A DNA stretch of 64,000 nucleotides from Actinomadura viridilutea (GTDB lineage Bacteria > Actinomycetota > Actinomycetes > Streptosporangiales > Streptosporangiaceae): NCBI GenBank assembly GCA_003001795.1, contig PVNI01000003.1, forward strand, positions 434,001 through 498,000, written 5' to 3'. The position numbers and the translations under genes are program-made. Of the stretch, positions 48,765 through 58,590 are shown piece by piece; positions within the stretch are counted from its first letter, which is position 1; every line of letters begins with the position of its first letter. The notes below the pieces were generated by a model, which searched no databases, had not been told where the DNA came from, and saw only the letters and a list, made by a program, of their open reading frames with translations.

Positions 48765-49715
48765 TCAGCGGCCCGCCCGCGGCGGGGCCGCGCCGACCGA
48801 CTCGGTGATCAGCTCGCGGGGCAGCGCGGCGAAGCGCGGGTCGGCCGAGGGCGTCGGGACGCGCTCGAACCGCAGGCCCAGCGCGGCCGCCTTGTCCGCC
48901 GCCTCGACGTCCAGGTCGTACTTGACCTCCATGTGGTCGGACACGAAGCCGATCGGCACGACCGCCACCGCGCCGACGCCCTGGCCCGCCAGCTCCTCCA
49001 GGTGGTCGCAGATGTCGGGCTCCAGCCACGGCTGGCTCGGCGGGCCGCTGCGGCTCTGGTAGGCCAGCGTCCAGGGGCGGCCCGGGGCGGCCCGCTCGGC
49101 GACGGTCGCCGCCACGTCCTGCAGCTCCGCGACGTAGTCCGCGCGGCCCGGCTGCGCCAGCGGCACGCTGTGCGCGGTGAACACCAGGCGGGCGTCCTCC
49201 GGCAGGCGCGCCAGCGCGTCGCGCACGCCGTCGACGAAGGGGTCGATGAACCCGGACCTGCGGCAGTACACCGGCAGCTTGTCGATCTGGGGGGCTTCCG
49301 GCACTTCGGCGCGTGCGCGGGCGATGTCCTCCACGTACTGCTGGTGCGTCGAATAGCCGCTGTAGGCGGAGGTGACGAACGCGGCGGCGCGCCGTACGCC
49401 GTCGGCGGCCATCTGGCGGACCGTGTCGGCCAGGTACGGCGTCCAGTTGCGGTTGCCCCAGTACACCGGCAGGTCGATGGAGTGCGCGGCCAGGTCGGCC
49501 TCGATGGCCGCCTTCAGGCGGCGGCACTGCTCGTTGATGGGGCTGACGCCGCCGAACCGGTAGTAATGCTCGGCGACGCTCTCCAGGCGCTCGCGGGGGA
49601 CGTTCCGGCCGCGGGTCACGTTCTCCAGGAACGGCATCACGTCGTCGGGTCCCTCGGGCCCCCCGAAGGACACCAGCAGCAACGCGTCGTACTCCGTCGT
49701 GGGCGCGTCGCTCAT
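48765..49715 (-). CDS. hemH: ferrochelatase (coproporphyrin type)
   Basis: 316 residues. Ferrochelatase landmarks: YDALLLVSFGGPEGPDDVMP at the start, FTAHSVP (metal-site His), then YQSRSGPPSQPWLEPDICD (catalytic Glu region) and VVPIGFVSDHMEVKYDLD. It inserts iron into coproporphyrin III (CpfC role in actinobacterial heme synthesis) or protoporphyrin. The ATG at 49715 follows GGAGCGACCCG. Co-transcription with the inositol phosphatase is likely. Confidence 0.96.
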   Translation of the reverse strand: MSDAPTTEYDALLLVSFGGPEGPDDVMPFLENVTRGRNVPRERLESVAEHYYRFGGVSPINEQCRRLKAAIEADLAAHSIDLPVYWGNRNWTPYLADTVRQMAADGVRRAAAFVTSAYSGYSTHQQYVEDIARARAEVPEAPQIDKLPVYCRRSGFIDPFVDGVRDALARLPEDARLVFTAHSVPLAQPGRADYVAELQDVAATVAERAAPGRPWTLAYQSRSGPPSQPWLEPDICDHLEELAGQGVGAVAVVPIGFVSDHMEVKYDLDVEAADKAAALGLRFERVPTPSADPRFAALPRELITESVGAAPPRAGR

Positions 49716-49833
49716 CGGGTCGCTCCGATCGCGGTCATGGTCCCATCCAACCAGCCGCGCCGACATGCCGCGCGCACCCCCACGCCGAACGGCCGGCGAC
49801 CCCTTGGCGGCGGTACGGCGTCCAGGCGTGGGT

Positions 49834-51087
49834 CTAGTCGTAGCGGACGGCGTAGGCCTTGGCCAGGTTGAGGACCTTCTGCACGTACCAGTCGGCGTGG
49901 TTGTAGGCCCAGATCGCCTGGTAGAGGTGCCGTCCGCCCTTGCCCGCGCCGTGGGCGCACAGGTAGCGGGCCGCGGCGGGGACGGCATCGTACGGGTTCA
50001 TGATGTCGGCCTTGCCGTCGCCGTCGCCGTCGACGCCGTAGGACCGCCACGTGGACGGCAGGAACTGCATGGGGCCGAGCGCTCCCGCGCTGGAGCGGCC
50101 CGCGTTGCGGCCGTGGTCGCTCTCCACCTGGCCGATGGCGGCGAGCACCGTCCACGACAGTCCGGGGCAGCTGCGGGCGGCCTCCTTGTAGAGGTCCAGG
50201 TAGCTGCCGGGACGTCCGCCCGCGTCGGGTGGCGCTTGGTAGCGCCGCTCGTGCAGGTTCACCACGTCGGCGTTCCGTCCCAGGATCTTCTTCACGGTCG
50301 CGGTGAGGCGGGCCGCGTCCGTCCCGGGAGCGTTGATCAGGATCGCCACGTTGGGCACCAGGCCCATCTCGGCGCCGGTCTTCTTGCTGACCAGCATGTC
50401 GATGCCGGGCAGGCCCAGGGTGCCCGAGCCGCCCATCTCCAGGTACGGGATGGTGCGGGCCACCACCGGGTAGCGCATGCCCTCGGCGAGCCGCAGCTGG
50501 TCGGCCGCGGCCGTGGAGACCACGAACCGGTCGGCGGCCAGCGCCTCCCACAGCTCGTTGCGCTTGGCGGTGCCCGGCGGCGTCCACGACCGGAACTGCG
50601 AGGGGTCGACGGCGAAGGTGTTGACCCCGCGTCCCTGCAGCTGCACCGCGCCGCCCGCGACGGCGATGACGTCCCGCACCCGGCGCAGCCTGCCGATCTT
50701 GGCGATCTCGGTGCGGCGGATCGGGCCGCCTCGGAAGACGGCCAGCACGTCGGGGGGCACCACCCGCCGCAGCGGGGCCACCTTGCGTTCTTCGGCGATG
50801 TTGGCGACCGGGCCGGGGAACGCCGGCTCCCGAGGGGGCGCGGCGGTCGCGCGGGGCGCGCCGCGTTCGCCGTCGACGCTCCACGCCGCGTAGACGCCGC
50901 CTCCGAGGTTCCCCGAACACAGCACGGCGATGACGGCCACGGCTGCCTTCAGACCGCGGCGGCGGCCGCCTGAGGGGCGGGGTGCGGTCGCGCCGTTCCG
51001 GGACGTGTTCCGCCGCTTCTTCGACGCCTGCTTCGTGCCTTGCGGCCGGGTGGGGGCATGCGGACGCGAGGAGGAAGCCACAACCAT
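49834..51087 (-). CDS. lytic transglycosylase (SLT-type) with membrane anchor
   Basis: About 417 residues. A basic cytoplasmic N-terminus of about 45 residues is followed by one hydrophobic helix (GLKAAVAVIAVLCSGNLGGG), a middle domain of unknown fold (residues about 85-285) and a C-terminal lytic transglycosylase. The latter has catalytic Glu in AAIGQVESDHGRNAG, then SAGALGPMQFLPSTWRSYGV and a DxDxDG loop (DGDGDGKADIMNPYDA). It cleaves peptidoglycan glycan strands with anhydro-sugar formation. The ATG at 51087 is chosen; a TTG two codons upstream is possible. Confidence 0.9.
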   Translation of the reverse strand: MVVASSSRPHAPTRPQGTKQASKKRRNTSRNGATAPRPSGGRRRGLKAAVAVIAVLCSGNLGGGVYAAWSVDGERGAPRATAAPPREPAFPGPVANIAEERKVAPLRRVVPPDVLAVFRGGPIRRTEIAKIGRLRRVRDVIAVAGGAVQLQGRGVNTFAVDPSQFRSWTPPGTAKRNELWEALAADRFVVSTAAADQLRLAEGMRYPVVARTIPYLEMGGSGTLGLPGIDMLVSKKTGAEMGLVPNVAILINAPGTDAARLTATVKKILGRNADVVNLHERRYQAPPDAGGRPGSYLDLYKEAARSCPGLSWTVLAAIGQVESDHGRNAGRSSAGALGPMQFLPSTWRSYGVDGDGDGKADIMNPYDAVPAAARYLCAHGAGKGGRHLYQAIWAYNHADWYVQKVLNLAKAYAVRYD

Positions 51088-51295
51088 TCCCAACGAGAGT
51101 CGCTGCGTCTCGGTTACAGGTCTTTGCAGGTGTTACGTCCGGGTAGCGTGATCACGTTCTGACCTCAGGAGGTTCGCGTCGTCGGTCGCGCCACGGGGGA
51201 CCGGGGGCATGCCGCGCGCGTCCGGGCTCAGAAAGCGTCAAGGGGGGTTCGAGGTTACCCGGGAGTCGCCCGGGTTGGGGGAAAGGGGGCCAAGG

Positions 51296-52486
51296 GTGGC
51301 CAACGCGTACCGGGAGCTGCTCGCCGTTCCCGGGGCCCGGCTGTTCGTCGCCGCGGGTCTGGTCGGACGCATGTCGATGGCGATGGTGGGGATCGGCATC
51401 GTCCTGCTCGTGTCGGCCGTCACCGGGTCGTACGGCATCGCCGGGGCGGTATCGGCGACGCTGTCGCTGTCGTACGCCTTGGGCGGGCCGATGAGCGCGC
51501 GGCTCGCGGACCGGTACGGGCAGCACCGGGTGCTGGTGCCGCTGGCGCTGGCCAACGCCGCCGGGTTCACCGCGCTGATCCTGTGCGCCGAGCTGAGCCT
51601 GGCGCCCTGGACGCTGTTCCCCACCGCAGCGCTGGCGGGGCTGACGCAGCCGTCCCTGGGGGCGTGGGTGCGGGCGCGCTGGTCGCACGTGCTGCGGCGG
51701 CGTCCCGCGCGGCTGAACGCGGCGTTCTCCTTCGAGTCGGTGGTCGACGAGGCGATCTTCGTCACGGGTCCGCTGCTGGTCACGGCGCTGGCCACGGGCG
51801 TGCATCCGGCGGCCGGGCTGGGCGCGTCGGCCTTGTTCACCCTGGTGGGCTGCCTGGCGCTGGCGGTGCAGCGCGGCACCGAGCCGCCGCCGCGTCCGCG
51901 CGAACCGGGCCGGGGCGGCACGCCGTTCGGCAACCCGGGGCTCATGGTGCTCGCCCCGGTGTTCCTGATGCTGGGCGTGGTGTTCGCGGCGATCGACGTC
52001 AGCGGGGTGGCGTTCGCGGAGGCGGAGGGGCACAAGTCCCTGGCTGGAGTGCTGCTGGGCTGCTACGCGCTGGGCAGCGGCACGGCCGCGCTGTGGTACG
52101 GGGCGCGCGCCTGGCGCAGCCGCCTGGACCGGCGCTTCCGCGTCGGCCTGGTGCTGCTGGCCGCGGGGCTGGTGCCGCCCGTGCTGGTGGACGACCTGTT
52201 CCTGATGATGGCCGTGGTGTTCTTCTCCGGGCTGGCCATCTCCCCCACGGTGATCCCCGGATACGGGCTGGTGGAGCGGCTGGTGCCGCCCCACCAGCTC
52301 ACCGAGGGCCTGGCGATGGTGTCGACGCTGGTGGGAGTGGGGCTGGCGATCGGGTCGTCGATCGCGGGGCGGGTCGTGGACGCGCGGGGCGCCGACGCCG
52401 CGTTCCTGGTGCCGCTCACCGCGGCGCTCGCGGCGGCGGCGATCGGGCTTGCCGGGACGCGCCGCCTGCGCACCGGCGAACCGTGA
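51296..52486 (+). CDS. MFS transporter, 12 helices
   Basis: 396 residues. About 12 hydrophobic segments; the loop 2-3 motif GGPMSARLADRYGQHRVLVP is the MFS signature. A central loop (RGTEPPPRPREPGRGGTP) divides the two halves. The substrate is unknown. The GTG at 51296 has GAAAGGGGG upstream; longer readings lack a site. It lies 66 nt before the lactone oxidase gene on the same strand and may share a transcript with it. Confidence 0.88.
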   Translation: MANAYRELLAVPGARLFVAAGLVGRMSMAMVGIGIVLLVSAVTGSYGIAGAVSATLSLSYALGGPMSARLADRYGQHRVLVPLALANAAGFTALILCAELSLAPWTLFPTAALAGLTQPSLGAWVRARWSHVLRRRPARLNAAFSFESVVDEAIFVTGPLLVTALATGVHPAAGLGASALFTLVGCLALAVQRGTEPPPRPREPGRGGTPFGNPGLMVLAPVFLMLGVVFAAIDVSGVAFAEAEGHKSLAGVLLGCYALGSGTAALWYGARAWRSRLDRRFRVGLVLLAAGLVPPVLVDDLFLMMAVVFFSGLAISPTVIPGYGLVERLVPPHQLTEGLAMVSTLVGVGLAIGSSIAGRVVDARGADAAFLVPLTAALAAAAIGLAGTRRLRTGEP

Positions 52487-52552
52487 CCGCGGCCCTCCCG
52501 AAAGAAGAACATGAACTTTCCTCACGAACGGTGCGGCGAGTAGAGTCCTCCC

Positions 52553-53863
52553 ATGTCCCCCACGAGCACGCAGACTTGGCGGAATTGGGCGGGCAATCAA
52601 CGCGCCGTCCCGCAGCGCGTCCTGGCGCCCCGCGACACCGCGGAGGTCGTCGCCGCCGTCCGCGCGGCCGCCGACGAGGGGCGCACCGTCCGGATGATCG
52701 GCACCGGCCACTCCTTCACCGGGGCGGCGGCGACCGACGGCATCATGCTGCGCCCCGACCGGCTGACCGCCGTGCGCTCCGTCGACACCGCCAGTCGGCT
52801 GGTCACCGTCGAGGCGGGCCTGCCCTTGCACGCTCTGAACCGGTTCTTGGACGAGCACGGGCTGGCGCTGGCCAACATGGGAGACATCCAGCAGCAGACC
52901 GTCGCGGGCGCCCTGCAGACCGCCACGCACGGCACCGGACGCGACGTCGCCGGGCTCGCCTCCCAGGTCGCCGCCCTGGAGATGGTCCTCGCCGACGGCA
53001 GCGTGGTCACCTGCTCCCGCGACGAACGCCCCGACCTGTTCGACGCGGCGCGCGCGGGCGTCGGCGCGCTCGGCATCGTCACCGCCATCACCTGGCGCAC
53101 CGTCCCCCGCTTCCTGCTGCGCGCGCAGGAGCAGCCGATGAAGTGGGACGAGGTGCTGGCGCGGACCGACGAGTTCGCCGCGGAGAACGAGCATTTCGAG
53201 TTCTACTGGTTCCCGCACACCGACGGGTGCCTGACCAAGCGCAACAACCGCGTGGACGGCCCGGCCGAGCCGTTGCCCAAGTACCGGTACTGGTTGGACG
53301 ACCAGTTCCTGTCCAACACGGTGTTCGGCGTCCTGAACCGCGTCACGCACCGCGTGCCCGCCGTCACCCCGCGACTCAACGGCATCTCCGCCAGGGCACT
53401 GGGCGCGCGCACGTACACCGACACCTCCTACAAGGTGTTCACCAGCCCGCGCACCGTCCGCTTCAAGGAGCAGGAGTACGCGATCCCGCGCGACATGCTC
53501 CTGCCGACGCTGCGGGAACTGCGGGCGCTGTTCGACAAGCGCGACTGGCGCATCAGCTTCCCGATCGAGGTGCGCGTGCTGCCGCCCGAGGACGCGTGGC
53601 TGTCGATGGCCTACGACCGTCCCACCGCGTTCATCGCGGTGCACGTCTACCACCGCGACCCCCACGAGGACTACTTCCGGGGAGTGGAGGAGCTGATGAC
53701 CGCGATCGGCGGCCGCCCCCACTGGGGCAAGCTCCACACCCGCGACGCGGCGTACCTGGAGACGGTGTATCCGCGCTTCAACGACTTCCTCGCCCTGCGC
53801 AACGAACTGGACCCGGACCGCCGCTTCGCCAACCCCTACACCCGCCGCGTCTTCGGCGACTGA
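52553..53863 (+). CDS. FAD-binding D-arabinono-1,4-lactone oxidase family protein
   Basis: 436 residues. The PCMH-type FAD domain has RMIGTGHSFTGAAATDGIML (His in GHS is the usual covalent flavin link), IQQQTVAGALQTATHGTG and GVGALGIVTAITWRTV. The C-terminal ALO domain ends with GRPHWGKLHTRDAAY and PDRRFANPYTRRVFG; the HWGK motif is typical. It oxidises an aldono-1,4-lactone such as gulonolactone or a related sugar alcohol. The real substrate is unknown. Confidence 0.94.
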   Translation: MSPTSTQTWRNWAGNQRAVPQRVLAPRDTAEVVAAVRAAADEGRTVRMIGTGHSFTGAAATDGIMLRPDRLTAVRSVDTASRLVTVEAGLPLHALNRFLDEHGLALANMGDIQQQTVAGALQTATHGTGRDVAGLASQVAALEMVLADGSVVTCSRDERPDLFDAARAGVGALGIVTAITWRTVPRFLLRAQEQPMKWDEVLARTDEFAAENEHFEFYWFPHTDGCLTKRNNRVDGPAEPLPKYRYWLDDQFLSNTVFGVLNRVTHRVPAVTPRLNGISARALGARTYTDTSYKVFTSPRTVRFKEQEYAIPRDMLLPTLRELRALFDKRDWRISFPIEVRVLPPEDAWLSMAYDRPTAFIAVHVYHRDPHEDYFRGVEELMTAIGGRPHWGKLHTRDAAYLETVYPRFNDFLALRNELDPDRRFANPYTRRVFGD

Positions 53864-53880
53864 GCCCGCCCGGAGGTCGG

Positions 53881-54882
53881 TCACCGAGAGACACCGTCCG
53901 GGGTGTCGCGGGGGTCGGCGCCGCCTTGGTCGCCGCCCGTGTCCTGACCGCCTCCGGGGACGCTCGACGGTGCCTGCGTGGGAGTGCTGGGCGGCGTGCT
54001 CGTCGTGGGACGCGACGAGGGCGCCTGCGGCGTGGCGGTGGTGGGCGCAGGCGCCGGTTCCGGAGACTCCTGCCGCGTCGGCTCCACGGACGGGCCCGTA
54101 GAGGGGGCGGACGGGTCGCCGGTGGGCTGCTCGGACGTGCCGGGCGCGGGCGTGACGTCGTCGGTCCCACCGCCGCTGCCGCCGCCCCCGCGGAAGACGT
54201 TGTTGAGGGTCGTCCCCTTTTCGCCGCTGTTGCCGATGGGCTTGCCGGTCTGCCACTCGTACAGGCTGATGCCGCCCATGACGGCCGCGAAGACCACGGC
54301 CGACGACAGCAGCAGCACCTTCCAGCGCCGCCTGGCCCACGCGACCGTGGCGGCGAACCCGGTGCGCCGCCCTGTGGTCACAGCCTCATCGACCTCCTCG
54401 TGCACGAGGGTCTTGGCCACCGCTCGGGCCGGGTCGTCCACCGGAGGTGGCAGGGCCGCGTCGACGCGGGTGGCATTGGGATCCGCGCCCGGCGCCCTGG
54501 GAGTCAACGCACCCGGATCCAGGCGAGTCGCGTCGGGGTCGGACAGGCGCGTGCTCGCATCCGGGCGTGTGGCATTGGGGTCTCCTACGGAGTGCGCTCC
54601 GTGGGGCCAGGCAACGGTGCGAGTGGGGTCCGGGCTGGTGGCCTCCCGTGCCACCTCGCGCGCGGCCTCCTGGGCCCTCCCCTGGAGCTGTTCCTTGCCC
54701 TGGTCCAGGTAGTGCTTGCAGACGGCCGTGCCGACGGTGGACGCCACGCTCATAAAGGCCGCGCCGATGACCGTCCCGTACACGCCCAGGTACGACGCTC
54801 CCCAGGCGGCGGCCAACGTGGCGACACCGCTGGCGATGAGCTGGGTGGTACTGAGATCCGGCAGCCGCCGCCGCGTCGACGA
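53881..54882 (-). CDS. single-pass membrane protein with Ser/Pro/Thr-rich outer tail
   Basis: About 333 residues. The N-terminal hydrophobic region LIASGVATLAAAWGASYLGV continues as a Gly/Ala-rich membrane stretch. A linker follows with repeated DPxATRxD units (GDPNATRPDA; SDPDATRLD; ADPNATRVDA), then one clear transmembrane helix (VLLLSSAVVFAAVMGGISLY), then over 100 residues of Gly/Ser/Pro/Thr outside. The function is unknown; the tail may be mucin-like or cell-wall-spanning. The GTG at 54882 has GGGGGAG upstream; an ATG at 54924 would add 14 residues. Confidence 0.75.
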   Translation of the reverse strand, partial: SSTRRRLPDLSTTQLIASGVATLAAAWGASYLGVYGTVIGAAFMSVASTVGTAVCKHYLDQGKEQLQGRAQEAAREVAREATSPDPTRTVAWPHGAHSVGDPNATRPDASTRLSDPDATRLDPGALTPRAPGADPNATRVDAALPPPVDDPARAVAKTLVHEEVDEAVTTGRRTGFAATVAWARRRWKVLLLSSAVVFAAVMGGISLYEWQTGKPIGNSGEKGTTLNNVFRGGGGSGGGTDDVTPAPGTSEQPTGDPSAPSTGPSVEPTRQESPEPAPAPTTATPQAPSSRPTTSTPPSTPTQAPSSVPGGGQDTGGDQGGADPRDTPDGVSR

Positions 54883-55286
54883 CACTCGACGACACTCCCC
54901 CTCGAACGTCCTCCGCGTGCCCATAAGGTCCCAAAACGTGAACTAGCGACCCGTTTGAGGGTGTTCCTGACGCGGACGTGACGATGGCAACTTCATGACG
55001 GGAGCGCGACGCGTGCATTCGGGACTGGAGCCGCGGCCCCTGGATCGGGCACAGTGTGGAAAAGGATCCACAAGAATCAGAAAGGGCGCCCCCGGCCGGA
55101 CCGCCGCACGGGCAAGCTAGGTCAGGTGCCCTCTTCGGCCTCCTGAAGAGGGCTTCGAGAGCGGCGATGTTCGGACATGCCGGGTACGGTGCTGGCAGCA
55201 GGTGTGTCCGAAAGAGAGACTCGGGAATCCGGGGGAAGGGCACGCATGCGCCCTCAGTGCCGTCAGGAAGGGCAGGAAGGACACGC
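54883..55286. promoter_or_regulatory. divergent spacer upstream of sepH with a hairpin
   Basis: 404 nt. It includes a perfect 9-bp stem, GCCCTCTTC (55128-55136) and GAAGAGGGC (55145-55153), around an 8-nt loop, 134 nt before the sepH start. An AT-richer stretch lies near 54920-54975. No gene is supported here, though the sepH frame stays open upstream to 55056. Confidence 0.4.
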
Positions 55287-57026
55287 ATGCAGGAGCTGCG
55301 CCTCGTCGCGGTCAGCGAGGACGGTACGTACCTCGTCCTGGCAACCGCGGGTCGAGGCACCCGGTTCACCCTGCCCGTCGACGATCGGCTGCGTGCAGCG
55401 GTCCGTGGGCACTTCTCCCGCCTCGGCCAGTTCGAGATCGAAGTGGAGAGTCCCTTGCGCCCCAAGGAGATCCAGGCTCGCATCCGGTCGGGCGAGACGG
55501 CGGAGGAGATCGCAGAGTCCGCCGGGATACCGGTGGAACGCGTCCGCTGGTTCGAGGGCCCGGTCCTGCAGGAACGCGAGTACATGGCCCAGCAGGCCCA
55601 GCGGGTCGCGGTGCGGCGGCCGGGCGATTCGACCCCGGGCCCGCCGCTCGGCGAGACCGTCGAGGAGCGCCTCGGGCGCAGCGGGGTGGACCTCGAAGAG
55701 GTCGAGTGGGACTCCTGGAAGTGCGAGGACAACACCTGGCGGGTGCGCCTGTCGTTCTTCGAGAACGGCCGCCCGCACGCCGCCGAGTGGGTGTTCGACC
55801 CGCGGCGCCGCCACGTGTCGCCGCTGGACGAGGTGGCCGCGCGGCTGAGCGCCGTCGACTGGGACGAGGACGACGACTCGCTCGGCGACACCGTCACGCC
55901 GCTGATGCCGCGCCGGCCCGCGATGAAGGTGGTCAGCGACGTGCGCGACCTGGGCCTCGGCCCGGCGCCGGTGCCCGGTCCGCTGCCCGGCCCGGCGCGC
56001 GGGCTGCCCGCCGGGTACGAGCCGCCCGGGGAGCGCGGCGCCGGGCGTCCCGGCGACCCGCCGCTGCGCGCGGCGCCGGCCCCGTCCGAGCGGACCGCGC
56101 GCCGCGACCGCGTCGCCGACGGCGGCCGGATCGCCGAGCCGCCGCGTCCGCAGCCGCTGCCCGCGCCCGAGCCGTCCGCCCCGGAATCCGGTGAGGCCGC
56201 CGAGGCGTCCGTGCCCGCGCCGCGCGACGAACAGGCCGCCGCGTCCGCGCCCGCGGCCCCGGCCGAGGAGGCGGCCCGGGAGCCGCGGCGGGAGGACGGC
56301 GCGGCCCCGCAGGAGGCCCGCGAGGACGCCGCCGCCGAGGCGAAGTCCCGACCGGACGCGGAGCCCGCCGCGACGGCCGACAAGCCCGAGGCCGCCGGGA
56401 CGAGCAACGAGCCCGCCGAGGCCGACGCGGCCGCCGAGGGCGCCGACGAGTCCGGCAAGACCGCGCCGCGCGAAGGCGACGCCGCCGCGAGCGCCCAGGC
56501 GGGCGCCAAGGAGGACGAGTCCGCCGCGGCGAAGGCCGACACTCCGGACCCCGGCACGGCGGCGGCCGACGCACCGCAGACCGACGCACCGCAGACCGAC
56601 GCCCCGCACGCCGACACCCGCAACGACACGCCGAAGGGCGAACCGGACGCGCCCGCCCGGCCCGAGCGTCCCGCCGCCGCAGCCGGGGAACCGCAGGCCG
56701 ATGCTCCGGCCGCCGAGCCGGCGCCGACACCGGCGGCCGCCGCGCCGCAGGAGCCCGCGCAGCCCGCCGCGGCCGCGGCCGAACCGCAGGCGCCGCAGCC
56801 GCAGCGTCCGGCGGCGCACCAGCCGGCGCGTCCGGGCGGCAAGAAGAAGGCGGCGGGACGCACGGCCATGCCCGCCGCCCAGGTCGACAAGCCGGGCGCA
56901 GGAGCGGCCGCGGGCGACGCCCCGGCGCCGCAGCGCCCCGCGCGCAACCGCCGCCGGGCCAAGGGCAAGCGCGCGTCCGTGCCGTCCTGGGACGAGATCA
57001 TGTTCGGCGCCCGCCGCCCCGATTGA
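55287..57026 (+). CDS. sepH: septation protein SepH
   Basis: 579 residues. The N-terminal DUF3071 domain (MQELRLVAVSEDGTYLVLAT; LRPKEIQARIRSGETAEEIA, then ESAGIPVERVRWFEGPV) contains the helix-turn-helix. A very long Ala/Pro/Glu-rich disordered middle and a conserved C-terminal KRASVPSWDEIMFG follow. SepH promotes FtsZ assembly and Z-ring stability in actinobacteria. The middle is longer than in many homologues and carries a DAPQT duplication near 56570-56600. The ATG at 55287 has GGAAGGA upstream. Confidence 0.96.
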   Translation: MQELRLVAVSEDGTYLVLATAGRGTRFTLPVDDRLRAAVRGHFSRLGQFEIEVESPLRPKEIQARIRSGETAEEIAESAGIPVERVRWFEGPVLQEREYMAQQAQRVAVRRPGDSTPGPPLGETVEERLGRSGVDLEEVEWDSWKCEDNTWRVRLSFFENGRPHAAEWVFDPRRRHVSPLDEVAARLSAVDWDEDDDSLGDTVTPLMPRRPAMKVVSDVRDLGLGPAPVPGPLPGPARGLPAGYEPPGERGAGRPGDPPLRAAPAPSERTARRDRVADGGRIAEPPRPQPLPAPEPSAPESGEAAEASVPAPRDEQAAASAPAAPAEEAAREPRREDGAAPQEAREDAAAEAKSRPDAEPAATADKPEAAGTSNEPAEADAAAEGADESGKTAPREGDAAASAQAGAKEDESAAAKADTPDPGTAAADAPQTDAPQTDAPHADTRNDTPKGEPDAPARPERPAAAAGEPQADAPAAEPAPTPAAAAPQEPAQPAAAAAEPQAPQPQRPAAHQPARPGGKKKAAGRTAMPAAQVDKPGAGAAAGDAPAPQRPARNRRRAKGKRASVPSWDEIMFGARRPD

Positions 57027-57117
57027 TCCGCACGGGTCGCGCCCCAGAACCGGCCGTCCGGAGAGGCGCGCCCGACGCGCGCGGCCGCATCCGGCAGGGC
57101 GCTATCGGCGGGTGCTA

Positions 57118-58590
57118 TCAGCGGTCGCCGGGGCCGCCGTCCAGGAACGGGGCGACCCAGTCGGGGGTGATGCGGGCGGCGAACGTCACGGCGTCACTCT
57201 GCCCCATGTCGACGGCGGGGCAGGCGCCGTCCCCGGCCCCGACCGCGGCGACGAGCGTGGACAGCCCGAGCCTGCGCTGGAACAGCGTCTGGCGGATGCG
57301 CCAGCCGACCACGGCGCCGTGCTCGACGACCACCTGGCGGCGGCGCAGCGACCCCGACCGCACGGTGAGACGGGCGCCGTCGGTGGCGTGCCCCAGCTGC
57401 CGGTAGCGGTCGAGGCCGAGCGGCACGCCCAGCAGGGCCAGCGCGACGCAGCAGCACGCGACGGCGGGCCGCCCCGCCAGCAGCGCCAGCGCGGCCAGGC
57501 CGAGCGGCGGCGCGGTCGCCCGCACCACGCGGCGCCCGCGCGCGGCGGGCGGATGCCCGACGAGCGGCGCGGGGACGGAGCCGAGCACTCGCTGCGCCAG
57601 GTCCGCCGCGACCGGACGCGGAGCGGCGGGCAGCAGTCGTCCGCGGTGCGCCGCGTCCCCCAGCCCGGTCACCAGGGCGCCGAGCCGCACCACCCCGGCC
57701 GCGCGTTCGAACGGATTGTCGGCCAGCTCCACGCCGCGCAGCCGGCGCCGCTCCAGGGAGACGGTGCGGCGCGTGACCAGCCCGCGCCGGGCCACCACGG
57801 AGCCGTCCCGCTCGTACACGGTGAAGTCCCAGTTGAACAGGGCGAACGCGACGACCGACATGACCGGCATGGCCAGCACGACCATCGCCGCCGCGGCGAC
57901 GACCGCGGCGGTCGGCAGGCCGACCACGTCATGGCTCACGCTCTCCACCCGTTCGCGCGTGATGAACCCCAGGTCGTCGCCCAGGTTGTAGAGCGTGCCC
58001 AGGAAACTGCCCGCGACCGCGAACGGGGTCAGCAGGTACGCGCCGCTCAACGGCGCGTACACGAACCAACGTGGGCGGATCCGCGCCAGGACGCGCTCGG
58101 GCGCGCGCACCGGCTCCTCCGGGGACACAGTGCGGCCCGTCAAGAGAAGGCGCAGCCGTTCGGCCTCCTGCCGCGAGACGGCGTTCAGCACGCCCTCTCC
58201 CCCGTCCGCGCCCGCGTCGATGTGCACGATGGCCAGTCGCAGCAGCCAGTGCGGGAGCGCGGCGCTGACGTCGACGCCGCGGATGCGGTCGCGCGGGATC
58301 GCCTTGACCGAACGGCCGATGAGGGAGCGGCGCAGCTCCAGCCGGTCGTCGTAGAGCGTGTAGGTGAACGTCGCCCAGGTCGCCACATGCACGACCAGCC
58401 CGAAGGCCAGCCCCGCCAGGGTGAAGTAGAACGCCGTGGACAGGCCGCCCACGACGAGCCCGGCGGCCCCGGCCGCCAGCAGCGCGAGCAGTTCCCGCAC
58501 GGCGCCCACGACGAACGTCAGCGGATGCAGCCGCGCCGCGCGCGGCCGCGCGGCGCGCACGGTGCGGGAGTCGGCGGAGGGCGCGTTCAC
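57118..58590 (-). CDS. PH-domain (bPH_2/DUF304) membrane protein, YdbT-like
   Basis: 490 residues. Alternating pairs of membrane helices and bacterial PH-type modules: about 70-130 (YTLYDDRLELRRSLIGRSVK), 235-300 (FTVYERDGSVVARRGLVTRR, then LRGVELADNPFERAAGVVRL) and a C-terminal module (LTVRSGSLRRRQVVVEHGAV). YdbS/YdbT-type proteins act in pairs in membrane physiology or stress tolerance. The GTG overlaps the upstream small PH gene stop as GTGA. Confidence 0.88.
   Translation of the reverse strand: MNAPSADSRTVRAARPRAARLHPLTFVVGAVRELLALLAAGAAGLVVGGLSTAFYFTLAGLAFGLVVHVATWATFTYTLYDDRLELRRSLIGRSVKAIPRDRIRGVDVSAALPHWLLRLAIVHIDAGADGGEGVLNAVSRQEAERLRLLLTGRTVSPEEPVRAPERVLARIRPRWFVYAPLSGAYLLTPFAVAGSFLGTLYNLGDDLGFITRERVESVSHDVVGLPTAAVVAAAAMVVLAMPVMSVVAFALFNWDFTVYERDGSVVARRGLVTRRTVSLERRRLRGVELADNPFERAAGVVRLGALVTGLGDAAHRGRLLPAAPRPVAADLAQRVLGSVPAPLVGHPPAARGRRVVRATAPPLGLAALALLAGRPAVACCCVALALLGVPLGLDRYRQLGHATDGARLTVRSGSLRRRQVVVEHGAVVGWRIRQTLFQRRLGLSTLVAAVGAGDGACPAVDMGQSDAVTFAARITPDWVAPFLDGGPGDR

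Noticed and set aside
51088-51295. Cyclic-di-AMP (ydaO-type) riboswitch upstream of the lytic transglycosylase
   Set aside because: This riboswitch often precedes actinobacterial cell-wall hydrolases, but I could not see its conserved core in the upstream sequence.
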